A DNA stretch of 64,000 nt. Source: Ottelia alismoides. Lineage: Eukaryota; Streptophyta; Magnoliopsida; Alismatales; Hydrocharitaceae. Numbering within the stretch: the stretch's first letter is position 1; each line of letters begins with the position of its first letter. Both the position numbers and the translations under genes were made by a program. The notes below the pieces were generated by a model. It was not told the DNA's origin and ran no database searches. It was given only the letters and a program-made list of their open reading frames with translations. The stretch is taken from assembly GCA_037367405.1 (NCBI GenBank), contig JAZKJV010006941.1, positions 1,426,001-1,490,000 on the forward strand, given 5' to 3'. This document shows, in pieces, positions 33,751 through 42,987 of the stretch.

Positions 33751-36700
33751 ATGATGGGACGGAGATCTCTTAGGCCGACCTTGTCGGCGCCGCTATCCAG
33801 CACTCCTCCTTATTCATCTAGGAATAACTCGGAGAGTCCGCTCTCCGAGCCCGAGTTCACATCCACCCTGTTCCCCCTCGACCACCCTTCCCATTCTCCT
33901 TCCCTCAGTCCAATTGTGTCAGAATTCAGTGCATCACAGAGTTCAGCACATTCAACAACACCTGAAATGGCCTCTTTTGCATTTTCAGAGAATCAAGCAA
34001 TGGCAGACAGAGGCGAGCACCAAGATGATCACGATCACCCTCCGTTCATTATTGATCAGGCGGCCATCAACAATTCCTTGCTAGCATCCCTGGAGAATAT
34101 GCAGAGACAGATCCGTGACCAGGGTGCATTCATGGGTGACCTTATGAGAGAGATTGCACAAATGAGAGAGAACAGACCTGGAGGAGGCGGTGGCGGAGAA
34201 GGAGGAGGACCCGATGCAGGAGGAGGCGACCCAGACGGTGAGCGACCGCCACAGACCATCATGAGGGAACTGCACAACCCAGCTTCATCCCTCACTCACC
34301 GGTGGATCAGACTCCCACCAATCCATGGAGACTTCGAGCTTCGGCACAACACGATTCAGATGCTACCCAAATTCCATGGGTTGCCGACCGAAGAGCCGCA
34401 CCTCCATCTCCAAGAGTTCGAAATGATATGCAGCACTATCCACGATCGGTTGTTGACCGAGGACACTATCAAGATGATCGCCTTCCCATTCTTATTGGTT
34501 GACAGAGCCGCTTACTGGCTCAAGCATCTAGGGAGATTCGTCGACACTTGGGCAGATCTCCGGTCCGTATATTTGAAGAAATACTATCCTCTCGGCCGGA
34601 CAAACGCAGCTCGAGCCATGATCAGCAATTTCACCATGATCCCAAATGAACAGTTCCATGAAGCATGGGATCGTTTCAGAGAGCTCATAGACCGGTGTCC
34701 ACATCACGACATCTCCAAGCCCCACCTGGTGCAGAGTTTCTTCTGTGGGCTGACACCGGAGCTGCAGGGGCTTGTGAACGCCTCTTGCGGTGGGTCCTAT
34801 TTCTCCAAGGGAGAAGACGACGTCTGGGCCATCTACGAAGGCATGGCAGAGAACTCTACAGTGATGACCCAGGCTAGAGTCTACACTCAGCAGAAGCCCC
34901 CGCAAGGAGCGGGATCATTTCAGAGGATCGCCCGCATCGATGCCGGTCCCAGCACAGCGTCGGTAGCCGCAGCCCAAGCAGAATCAGCAGCAGCCAACAT
35001 GGGCATCATCAGTGAAAAGCTGGACCGCATGGAGATCCTTGAAAAGAAGCAGAATCAAGGTCTAGCCCAGATGGACCTTCTTACCAAAACAATGAGTGAC
35101 CTGAAGACTCAAATTCTATGTATTCAGGAGGCACAAGCCCATTCCCAACAGCCTCCCAGGTCACAGGTTGCTTCCAGCAGCAACAATCCCAACCAGGCCT
35201 CCACCTCATACCGCCAGGTGAACCATATCCAGGCGGAGCCGGTTCCATTGTTGCAGTACCATCCAGAGCAACCGCCATCTCAGGAGACTCAGATGGTGGT
35301 GTATCAGCCGGAGCAGCCACTGGCAGTTCTTCCTCCACCCTCCTTCGAGCAGGAACCGTTGATGGAAGTCAACGGGATTTGGTATGACCGATACCCTCAG
35401 CCAGCGATTCGCAGGGATCATCCCGGATTCCGTTGGGGAAATGGTGGTTCCTCATCCCAACAGCATCCCCCTGCTCAAGGACAGCAGAGCAGCCAGCCAC
35501 ATCAGCAGCAACAGCCCCAGTACAACCAGCCCCAGCAGTATCAGAGTGGTCCTCGTCCCGCCTATCAGGGACAGCAGTGGAGGCAGCGCCAGCCGCCTCA
35601 GCATTCTTATCACCAGCCTTCCCCCCCATTTCAGCAGCAGCAGCCCCATTTCCAGCAAGGACAGCCATCCGGTTCTCAGGGTCAAGCCTATGAGAACCCA
35701 GCCCTCGATGATCTTGCCCGCTTGCTATCTGAACAGCGAGCATCTTTCAGGCAAGAAATGGATGAGTTCCGGCAGGAGATGCGGGACATCATCAAAGGCA
35801 AAGCCGCCATACCCGCTCAGATCGAACCCAATCCTAATAATTTAAAAAGAAAATCTGAGCAGGTAGAGTTCACAGAAGACACCTCTCCTAGTGATGATTT
35901 GAATGGCATATCTTATTCCTATTATGATGCTGATTTTGTTACTACTAGGAGCGGTAGGATGCCAGCCGGCGGCGCCTCTTCTGAGCGACAGCCAGATGCA
36001 GAATCAGGAGCGCCAGAGGAGCAGACTAGCGGTGCTGATGCCGCTAATGATGATGTTGAAGACGGTGGTGCTGATGCCACCAATGACGGAGTCCAGGACA
36101 ACGGTGCTGATGCCGTTGTGATACCAGATGCAGACGGTGGTGCTGAGGCCACCATTTTGGATGCTGAACCAGAGCGCGGTGCTGATGCCGCGAAGACATG
36201 TGCGAGTGGTGGTACTGAGGCCACCACATCCACTTTTGTTGAGCCATCTGTGATGTCACCACATTTTGTGTCTAGAGACTGTGGGAAGAAAAACAAAAAC
36301 AAAAATATGAATAAAGGAAAGGTTTCTGTTCAAATTGCGGATCCATATGTAATGAATGATGATGATTGTATGGATTCTCCATCTTCACAGGCACAGGGAC
36401 CGATTCCTAGACCTCCATCTGAGGAGGCCACTACCATCCCCTTCCTTGAGGCACTCCGCCGAGCGAAGGGGAATAAAAAAGAAAATCCCAAAAAGAACCA
36501 ACAGGTAGAGTTCGGCAACGAGATGATTGATAGATTTCATATTCAGCTGACTCTACGAGAAGCATTTGAGCATATCCCCTTCTTCAAGAAGAACTTAAAA
36601 GAAACAACTACTGTTCGAAGAAGGAAGAGGCACAGAGATCAAATCCATATGCTCACTCACAACACTCGTTGCGCCATTCAGAACACATTGCCAGCCAAGC

Positions 36701-39075
36701 AACCAGACGCAGGAGCTCCCTATGTCAGATGCGAGATTCAAGAGCAGCAGTTTGATCGTACTCTATTAGACAGCGGCTCTTCAATTAACCTCCTTCCGGC
36801 AGCCCTACTCAAGCAGTTCGAGTTTGGCCCTCTTCTTCGAAGCAGAACCGTCCTTCAGTTTGCTGATAGGTCGATTAAGAGGCCGAAGGGGTTATTGAAA
36901 GACGTGGTCGTTACCATTCAGGGCCTGAAATTCCCCGTGGACTTCGTTGTGTTGGACATGGAGATCCCTGAGTCGGTAACTGATGCCCCCATCATTCTCG
37001 GACGACCATTCTTGGCCACAGCCAAGGCGGTGACCGACCATGATAGTAGGAAGGTATGCTTTCGCGTAGAGGGCGAAACCATACAAATAGAGACGATCGA
37101 CGAGATCAGAGCCAGAGAGGCAGAATGCTCAGAGCGGTCCAGCGAAGCCGAGCAGATGACAGAGGAGGAGCTAGACATCCACCAGGTGTGTGATTTTGAG
37201 ATGACTGATGATGAATCCAACTGGAAAGATCCCGTAGCACCGACCCTCGCCTTGCCTACAGATTCACTGTATCTCAAGCTCATGGCAGTCGAGAGCCGGG
37301 AGAGCACATCCCTGGATGAGGATATCTCTGAGGCTGACAGTGTTGTGATGAGTGGTGCTGAAGAATTTCAATCTTGCTCATCGTCTTCTGATCCCTCGGA
37401 TTCGGACATTGATTGGGATGACTTTGATGACTATTTACCTTGTCTGATTCCTACTGAGCTGACAGCCACGACAGAGTGCGAGCCAGTGCAGTTTATTGAT
37501 GATCCATTAGGCCGCCCTTCGTCAGCAATTCAAGCGGAGCGAGAGTTCTCCCATGCAGACCTGGTCGCATTTACACAGACATATCAGAAGCCAGATCTGC
37601 CACCTCCCAGTTGCCCAGAACGGAAACCTCTGCCGCAGTCGATGAAGTACAGATTCCTTGCTGGAGAGCCAGAAATGCACCCAGTCATTATCTCAGCAGA
37701 CTTGACTGGAGAGCAAGAATCTCGTCTGATGGAGGTTCTTGAAAGAAACCGCAAGGCAATCGGTTGGAGTATAGCTGATCTCCAGGGGCTGAGCCCAAAT
37801 CTTTGCTCTCACCACATCTATCTCGAAGATAACGCTAAGCCGTCGCGTGAGTTCCAACGACGGCTGAACCCGAATCTTCGAGACGTAGTCATGAAAGAAA
37901 TTTCCAAGTGGTGGAGCGCTGATTTTATCTATCCCATCTCCGACTCCAAATGGGTTAGTCCACTCCATGTGGTACCCAAGAAGACGGGTATCACTACAGT
38001 TGTTAATGAGTCTGGAGAGGAGATCGCTACCAGAGTACCAACTTCTTGGAGGGTCTGTGTGGACTACAGACGATTGAATGAGGCCACCAAGAAGGATCAC
38101 TTCCCGCTTCCTTTCATTGATCAGATTATCGAGCGGTTAGCTGGGAAGAGCCATTACTGTTTTCTTGATGGGTACTCTGGATATAATCAAGTGGCCATTG
38201 CGCCCGAAGACCAGGAGAAAACGACATTCACCTGTTCGTTTGGGACTTATGCTTTCAGACGGATGCCCTTTGGTCTATGTAACGCTCCGGCGACATTCCA
38301 AAGGTGCATGTTGTCCATCTTCTCGGACATGGTGGGTGACTGCTTAGAGGTCTTCATGGATGACTTCTCGGTCTATGGCGACGGGTTCGACACTTGTCTT
38401 GACTGCCTAGACCGTGTGCTGAAGCGCTGCATTGAGGTCAATCTTGTCTTATCCTGGGAGAAGAGTCATTTCATGATGACTCAGGGGACGGTCCTTGGTC
38501 ATATCGTCTCCAACAGGGGCATGGAGGTCGATCCGGCTAAGGTGGACATCATCAGAAAACTCAACCCGCCATCCAATCTGCGTCAGTTACGGTCTTTTCT
38601 GGGGCATGTCGGTTTCTACCGACGGTTCATTCAGGACTTCAGTCGAATTGCCCGACCGCTTACTGACTTGCTGACCAAAGACACCGAGTTTATTGTTAAT
38701 GATAAGTGTCTTGAATCTTTTGAGACTCTCAAGAACATGGTTGTTTCAGCTCCTGTCCTTCAGCCACCCGATTGGTCTCTTCCATTCGAGATCATGACGG
38801 ATGCTTCAGATTTTGCCGTTGGGGCTGTGCTTGGACAGAGGAGGGATGGTTTACCGTTTGCCATTCACTACGCCAGCCGGACTTTGGATGCCGCGCAGCG
38901 GAATTACACTATAACTGAGAAAGAGATGCTGGCCGTAGTTTTTGCTCTTGATAAGTATCGATCATATATTCTTGGATCTAGAGTGACAATATACACTGAT
39001 CATACCGCCATCCGGTATTTAATGGCTAAGAAGGATGCCAAAGCACGTCTCACCAGATGGATCCTTCTACTCTAG
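33751..39075 (+). CDS. gag-pol: Gag-protease-RT-RNase H polyprotein of E3
   Basis: The MMGRRSLRPT start at 33751 is chosen because E2 starts the same way. An upstream in-frame ATG at 33682 lies in the leader. Domains by residue: Gag capsid-like about 216-348; a Q/P-rich tail with HPGFRWGN about 540-650 and no CCHC knuckle; VTTRSGR at 730; GADA-type repeats about 757-827; aspartic protease with LLDSGSS (Asp 1007) and IILGRPFLAT; an acidic spacer; RT about 1370-1620 with catalytic FMDD at 38353-38364 (1535-1538); RNase H from about 1680 with MTDASD and the TDHTA block. Gag packages the RNA; the enzymes process the polyprotein and copy the RNA to DNA. The frame ends at a TAG (39073-39075) where E2 has a Gln codon, so this stop is a mutation and integrase follows in the same frame. 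Confidence 0.93.
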   Translation: MMGRRSLRPTLSAPLSSTPPYSSRNNSESPLSEPEFTSTLFPLDHPSHSPSLSPIVSEFSASQSSAHSTTPEMASFAFSENQAMADRGEHQDDHDHPPFIIDQAAINNSLLASLENMQRQIRDQGAFMGDLMREIAQMRENRPGGGGGGEGGGPDAGGGDPDGERPPQTIMRELHNPASSLTHRWIRLPPIHGDFELRHNTIQMLPKFHGLPTEEPHLHLQEFEMICSTIHDRLLTEDTIKMIAFPFLLVDRAAYWLKHLGRFVDTWADLRSVYLKKYYPLGRTNAARAMISNFTMIPNEQFHEAWDRFRELIDRCPHHDISKPHLVQSFFCGLTPELQGLVNASCGGSYFSKGEDDVWAIYEGMAENSTVMTQARVYTQQKPPQGAGSFQRIARIDAGPSTASVAAAQAESAAANMGIISEKLDRMEILEKKQNQGLAQMDLLTKTMSDLKTQILCIQEAQAHSQQPPRSQVASSSNNPNQASTSYRQVNHIQAEPVPLLQYHPEQPPSQETQMVVYQPEQPLAVLPPPSFEQEPLMEVNGIWYDRYPQPAIRRDHPGFRWGNGGSSSQQHPPAQGQQSSQPHQQQQPQYNQPQQYQSGPRPAYQGQQWRQRQPPQHSYHQPSPPFQQQQPHFQQGQPSGSQGQAYENPALDDLARLLSEQRASFRQEMDEFRQEMRDIIKGKAAIPAQIEPNPNNLKRKSEQVEFTEDTSPSDDLNGISYSYYDADFVTTRSGRMPAGGASSERQPDAESGAPEEQTSGADAANDDVEDGGADATNDGVQDNGADAVVIPDADGGAEATILDAEPERGADAAKTCASGGTEATTSTFVEPSVMSPHFVSRDCGKKNKNKNMNKGKVSVQIADPYVMNDDDCMDSPSSQAQGPIPRPPSEEATTIPFLEALRRAKGNKKENPKKNQQVEFGNEMIDRFHIQLTLREAFEHIPFFKKNLKETTTVRRRKRHRDQIHMLTHNTRCAIQNTLPAKQPDAGAPYVRCEIQEQQFDRTLLDSGSSINLLPAALLKQFEFGPLLRSRTVLQFADRSIKRPKGLLKDVVVTIQGLKFPVDFVVLDMEIPESVTDAPIILGRPFLATAKAVTDHDSRKVCFRVEGETIQIETIDEIRAREAECSERSSEAEQMTEEELDIHQVCDFEMTDDESNWKDPVAPTLALPTDSLYLKLMAVESRESTSLDEDISEADSVVMSGAEEFQSCSSSSDPSDSDIDWDDFDDYLPCLIPTELTATTECEPVQFIDDPLGRPSSAIQAEREFSHADLVAFTQTYQKPDLPPPSCPERKPLPQSMKYRFLAGEPEMHPVIISADLTGEQESRLMEVLERNRKAIGWSIADLQGLSPNLCSHHIYLEDNAKPSREFQRRLNPNLRDVVMKEISKWWSADFIYPISDSKWVSPLHVVPKKTGITTVVNESGEEIATRVPTSWRVCVDYRRLNEATKKDHFPLPFIDQIIERLAGKSHYCFLDGYSGYNQVAIAPEDQEKTTFTCSFGTYAFRRMPFGLCNAPATFQRCMLSIFSDMVGDCLEVFMDDFSVYGDGFDTCLDCLDRVLKRCIEVNLVLSWEKSHFMMTQGTVLGHIVSNRGMEVDPAKVDIIRKLNPPSNLRQLRSFLGHVGFYRRFIQDFSRIARPLTDLLTKDTEFIVNDKCLESFETLKNMVVSAPVLQPPDWSLPFEIMTDASDFAVGAVLGQRRDGLPFAIHYASRTLDAAQRNYTITEKEMLAVVFALDKYRSYILGSRVTIYTDHTAIRYLMAKKDAKARLTRWILLL

Positions 39076-40509
39076 GAATTTGATATTGAGATTAAGGATA
39101 AGCCTGGAGTCAAGAATGTGGTGGCGGATCATCTCTCCAGATTGGAGAATCTTGAGGAATCTGAGCCCAGCGCACCTATCACTGAGACTTTTCCAGATGA
39201 GGCGATCCTGGCTGTCACCTCACTCCCATGGTATGCTGACTTTGTAAACTATCTTGTTGCCAAGACAGTCCCTCAGGGTTAGCCCAGGCAGAAACTTGAG
39301 ACCTTCCTAGCTAAGGCCAAGTTTTACCACTGGGAGGATCCCGTCCTTTATCATGAAGGAGGGGATAGTATCTGGAGGAGGTGCATTCCTCAAGAAGAGC
39401 AGAATAGCGTCCTCACATACTGCCACAAGCTTGAGGCAGGAGGACATCATTCTGGAAAAAGGACAGCACAGAAGGTGCTTCAATCCGGCCTATGGTGGCC
39501 TACTCTCTTCAAGGATTCTGATGAGTTCGTGAAGAGATGTACTGACTGTCAGAAAATGGGAACCTGCGGACAGAGAGACATGATGCCCATGCAACCCATT
39601 CACTTCTGTGAGGTTTTTGATGCATGGGGGATTGATTTCATGGGCCCATTTCCTAAGAGTCAGGGATTCGAGCATATTTTGCTCGCTGTAGATTATGTCA
39701 GCCGATGGGTTGAGGCAATCCCCGCCCGAGCCGCAGATGCTAAAACCGTATGCAAATTTTTGAGGAAAAATATCATTTCACGGTTCGGTGTACCCAGAGT
39801 CTTGATTTCAGACGGGGGGTCTCACTTCATCAATGACAAGGTCAGGGCCCTTGCAGACGAGTTCGGCATTGACCATCGGGTTGCCACTCCTTATCACCCT
39901 CAGACTAATGGTCTAGCCGAAGTATCGAATAGGGAGATAAAGACTATCTTGCAGAAAGTTGTCCGCCCAGACCGAAAGGATTGGTCAAAGCTTTTGGACT
40001 CGGTCTTGTGGGCTTATCGGACATCTTTCAAGAATCCATTGGGAACATCTCCCTTTCGTCTCGTCTATGGCAAGCCGTGCCATTTGCCAGTGGAGATCAA
40101 GCACAAATCTTTTTGGGCAGTTACTGAGTTGCTTCTAGATCCCGAGAGTATAGGAGACCAGAGAAGAGCAGAATTGGCAGCCCTGGAGGAATTGAGAGAT
40201 ACAGCCTTCTCCAACAGCCTACAATACAAAGAGAAAGTGAAGACATGGCATGATTCGCGTATCAACCATAAACAGTTTGAGCCAGATCAGAGAGTATGGT
40301 TGTTTGATTCCAGGCTGAAATTATTTCCAGGAAAATTACAGAGCAAGTGGAAAGGACCGTATGTGGTCAGGAAGGTACATGACAATGGCAGCATCGACAT
40401 ATCTGAACCATTATCTTCCTCTACCTTCCGCGTCAATGGTCAACGCTTGAAATTATATCTTGATCATGATCCGCCGACCATTGACGTTGCCCCCATTCTT
40501 CTGGTATGA
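39076..40509 (+). pseudogene. pol: Integrase part of the E3 polyprotein, cut off by nonsense codons
   Basis: Same frame as the upstream Gag-RT. A second TAG at 39280-39282 replaces a Trp codon kept in E2, and the first Met after it is at 39475. The HHCC zinc-binding N-terminus is at about 39421-39552 ([13 protein letters not shown]). The core carries the D,D-35-E triad: Asp at 39634 (GIDFMGP), Asp at 39811 (ISDGGSH) and Glu at 39919 (LAEVSNRE), with 35 residues between the last two. The C-terminal part includes the [11 protein letters not shown] block. No chromodomain is seen, as expected for Athila. Integrase joins the DNA copy to the target, but without readthrough of two stops it would not be made. 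Confidence 0.9.
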
Positions 40510-40699
40510 GATGTGTCCTTTGACTCTCATCATCTACATCTCATACATGGTAATCAAATTCTAGCTTTCGCTGTACAGATCCATCTGTTTATATCACTCT
40601 GTTTTCTGTTGATTTATTTTCTTATTTTCTTCTTTTCTTCTTTTCCTTTTCTATTTTCTTTATCTATCAAAAAGGTGCCGCCCTTGTAGACAGTTTTCC

Positions 40700-41060
40700 A
40701 TACTTAGGACGTACTTTGTCCTAAGTATAGGGGGGTTGGCACCCCGAGTGATTCTATTCTTTTCGATCCTCTCCATTGTCTCCTCATCTTGTCTATACTT
40801 AGGGATATCTTACCCTAAGTATAGGGGGAGACAATCTGAGTACGATCTGTTCATTCCCACCCTTGACCCTCCCTGCTTTGTGTACAGTCTGCTATACTTA
40901 GGATTATTTGATCCTAAGTATAGGGGGGACGGTCAACTTCTCATTCATTGATTCATTACTTCATTCCTTTATTCTTTAGATTTTCCTATACTTAGTACGA
41001 GTTATGTCTTCTCTTTTCTCTCCGATCTATGAGGACATAGCTCAAGCTAAGTATAGGGGG
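40700..41060 (+). repeat. Cluster of four polypurine-tipped hairpins, E3
   Basis: Hairpins at 40700-40728, 40794-40823, 40893-40922 and 40987-41055 have TATACTTAG-type left arms and CTAAGTATA right arms. Each right arm runs into AAGTATAGGGGG, a close copy of the functional polypurine tract at 42972-42987. The first three have short loops and 11-12-base arms. The fourth has a loop of about 50 bases and a further 12-base pairing (GTACGAGTTATG with CATAACTCGTAC). Confidence 0.85.
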
Positions 41061-42971
41061 GTCGTATATACTGCGTATATACTTTAGCCATAACTCGTAC
41101 TTTCGTATTTTCTTAATAATATGGCTAATCATTCTTTAAAAATTCATTAAAAATCCTTAATAAAAAGATGTGGTTATTCCTCAAATTCTTTTTGTATTTA
41201 CTGATTAATAAATCAGGTGAAAATGTTTTTTTTGCAAAATGTTTGAAAAATAGTTTGAAAATCTTTGTGAACATCTATTGAAAACTATTTTAAAAATATT
41301 TTGTTTCGTGTTTTCAACCTGTGTGGTTTGCAAAATTTATTTTCTTTGAGTGAAATAAAATGTTTGAAAAATGATTTGCAAATGGTTTGAAAATGGTTGC
41401 AAAAATGATTTGAAAAACCTATATATACTGTTTTGAAAGCCTTTGCAAAATGATTTTCAAATGTGTGTAAAATGTTTGTAAAACTATTTTGGACTATAGT
41501 TTTCAAAAATTGTGTGTAAATTGTTTTCAAACAGTTTGAGGAATATGCACATCACACCAAAATTCATCTTATGTATATATGTATAAAATTGACCACTTAC
41601 CCTTGTAAACTCTTAAAATCCACTTCTTGTATATATAAGAAGCACTCCCGTGTACATATTTTCACCTAGTTCTAGCCAAAATCTTTTTGTTTTCAAAACT
41701 CCCAAAAACATTTGCAAAATTAAAATCCAAAAACATCTGAAAATTCCTTTGAAAAATACAAAAAATTTGCATCTGCATGCATCATCTTTTCAAAAATCCA
41801 TAAAAAGTTCAAAATTCTTGAAAATTGCATCACAAAAATATTTTCTGCATAGCATAGCATGAACATTTTTCGGATTGAGTTTGATAGTTGAACAAGTCTA
41901 AGTAAAATCCGAAGATTGGAGCTTGATTGGACCTTAAAATCTACCTAATAACAGGAACCTTATAGGAACTGGGTTTGAGGTACTTCAGGTCTAGTTGACT
42001 TAATTCTTTGAGGATCACGAGACTTGGTTCAATGGATTCTTGACTGCCTAAGTAGAGTATTTCGGAGCACACGCACGACTCTTGTTGATAATGACCTAAC
42101 TTGGACACCTGCACCTTTCACATGGCTCAACTCAGTTGGAGTGGTGAGGGGATTGGATTTGCCGGTATGAGACGCACACAAGTGGAAACATTTGTCCTCC
42201 TCTAGGGAGGGAAGTGCACCCCAACCCGTCCAGTGATTAGGAAGTCTAAAGACAGGAGGCTGTGGGTTGCGATAAAGCTTCAAAAGAGGGATAGTCTACT
42301 GGCACAAGAGGAAAAACTCCTTATGTAAATGCTGCTGTATATAGTATTCAAAAAAAATGTTCAGGCATGTACAAAAATAAAAAGCCTGCAAGTATGTACA
42401 AAGTCAATAAGCAAGCTTGAGTTCCAAAGTCAAATATGCGAGCCTGCAGCGGGATGACTTGACTACACTGGTCTTGCATCCAAGGATAGGTAGCTACACT
42501 GGCTACCGTCCATTCTTCTCTTCACCCCCTCCTCTTGAGCCGGTTGCCACTTGAACTTAGAAGGGAATATCCCGCTCCTCGAGGATGGAGTTGCTGGATT
42601 GGGGAATCATTGGGTTGTCGTACTGGAGAAGTCAGTCTCTTTGTCATTCTAGTTGGGGAGAGCCACCATCACTTACACTGTACAAGTCAGATTCATAGTC
42701 GTAAGAGTTTGCGTATGAGTTGAAGTATTTCTGACCTGGCTATTAAGGAGACTTGGACAGAGTTTTGGGATTCTCAAGGACTGTTGAATTTCAAACACGG
42801 TTCTCAATAAGGTTCCGTCCGCACTAAATTTCTAAAGGTCCGACTTAAGCTCCAAACTTTGATTTTGCGAAGACAAGTTTGATAATTGAATAAAATCCAA
42901 GTTTTTCTTTTTCTTTTCTTTCTGTTTCTTTTTGCACTTATTGCATAAGTGTTTGCTAGGGACTAGCAAAG

Positions 42972-42987
42972 GTAAAGTATAGGGGGA
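42972..42987 (+). promoter_or_regulatory. Polypurine tract of E3
   Basis: GTAAAGTATAGGGGGA ends directly at the 3' LTR start, TGATGAATCC. It primes plus-strand synthesis in this element class. Confidence 0.9.

Larger units (their letters stand above)
40510..42987 (+). other. E3 3' UTR, no env-like gene
   Basis: 2.5 kb between integrase and the 3' LTR. It holds the hairpin cluster (40700-41060), an AT-rich field of TTTGAAAA/TTTGCAAA phrases (about 41220-41540) and unique sequence conserved with E0 and E2. Some Athila elements carry an env-like frame here. I see none above about 85 codons and none with a signal peptide or membrane segment. Confidence 0.75.
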
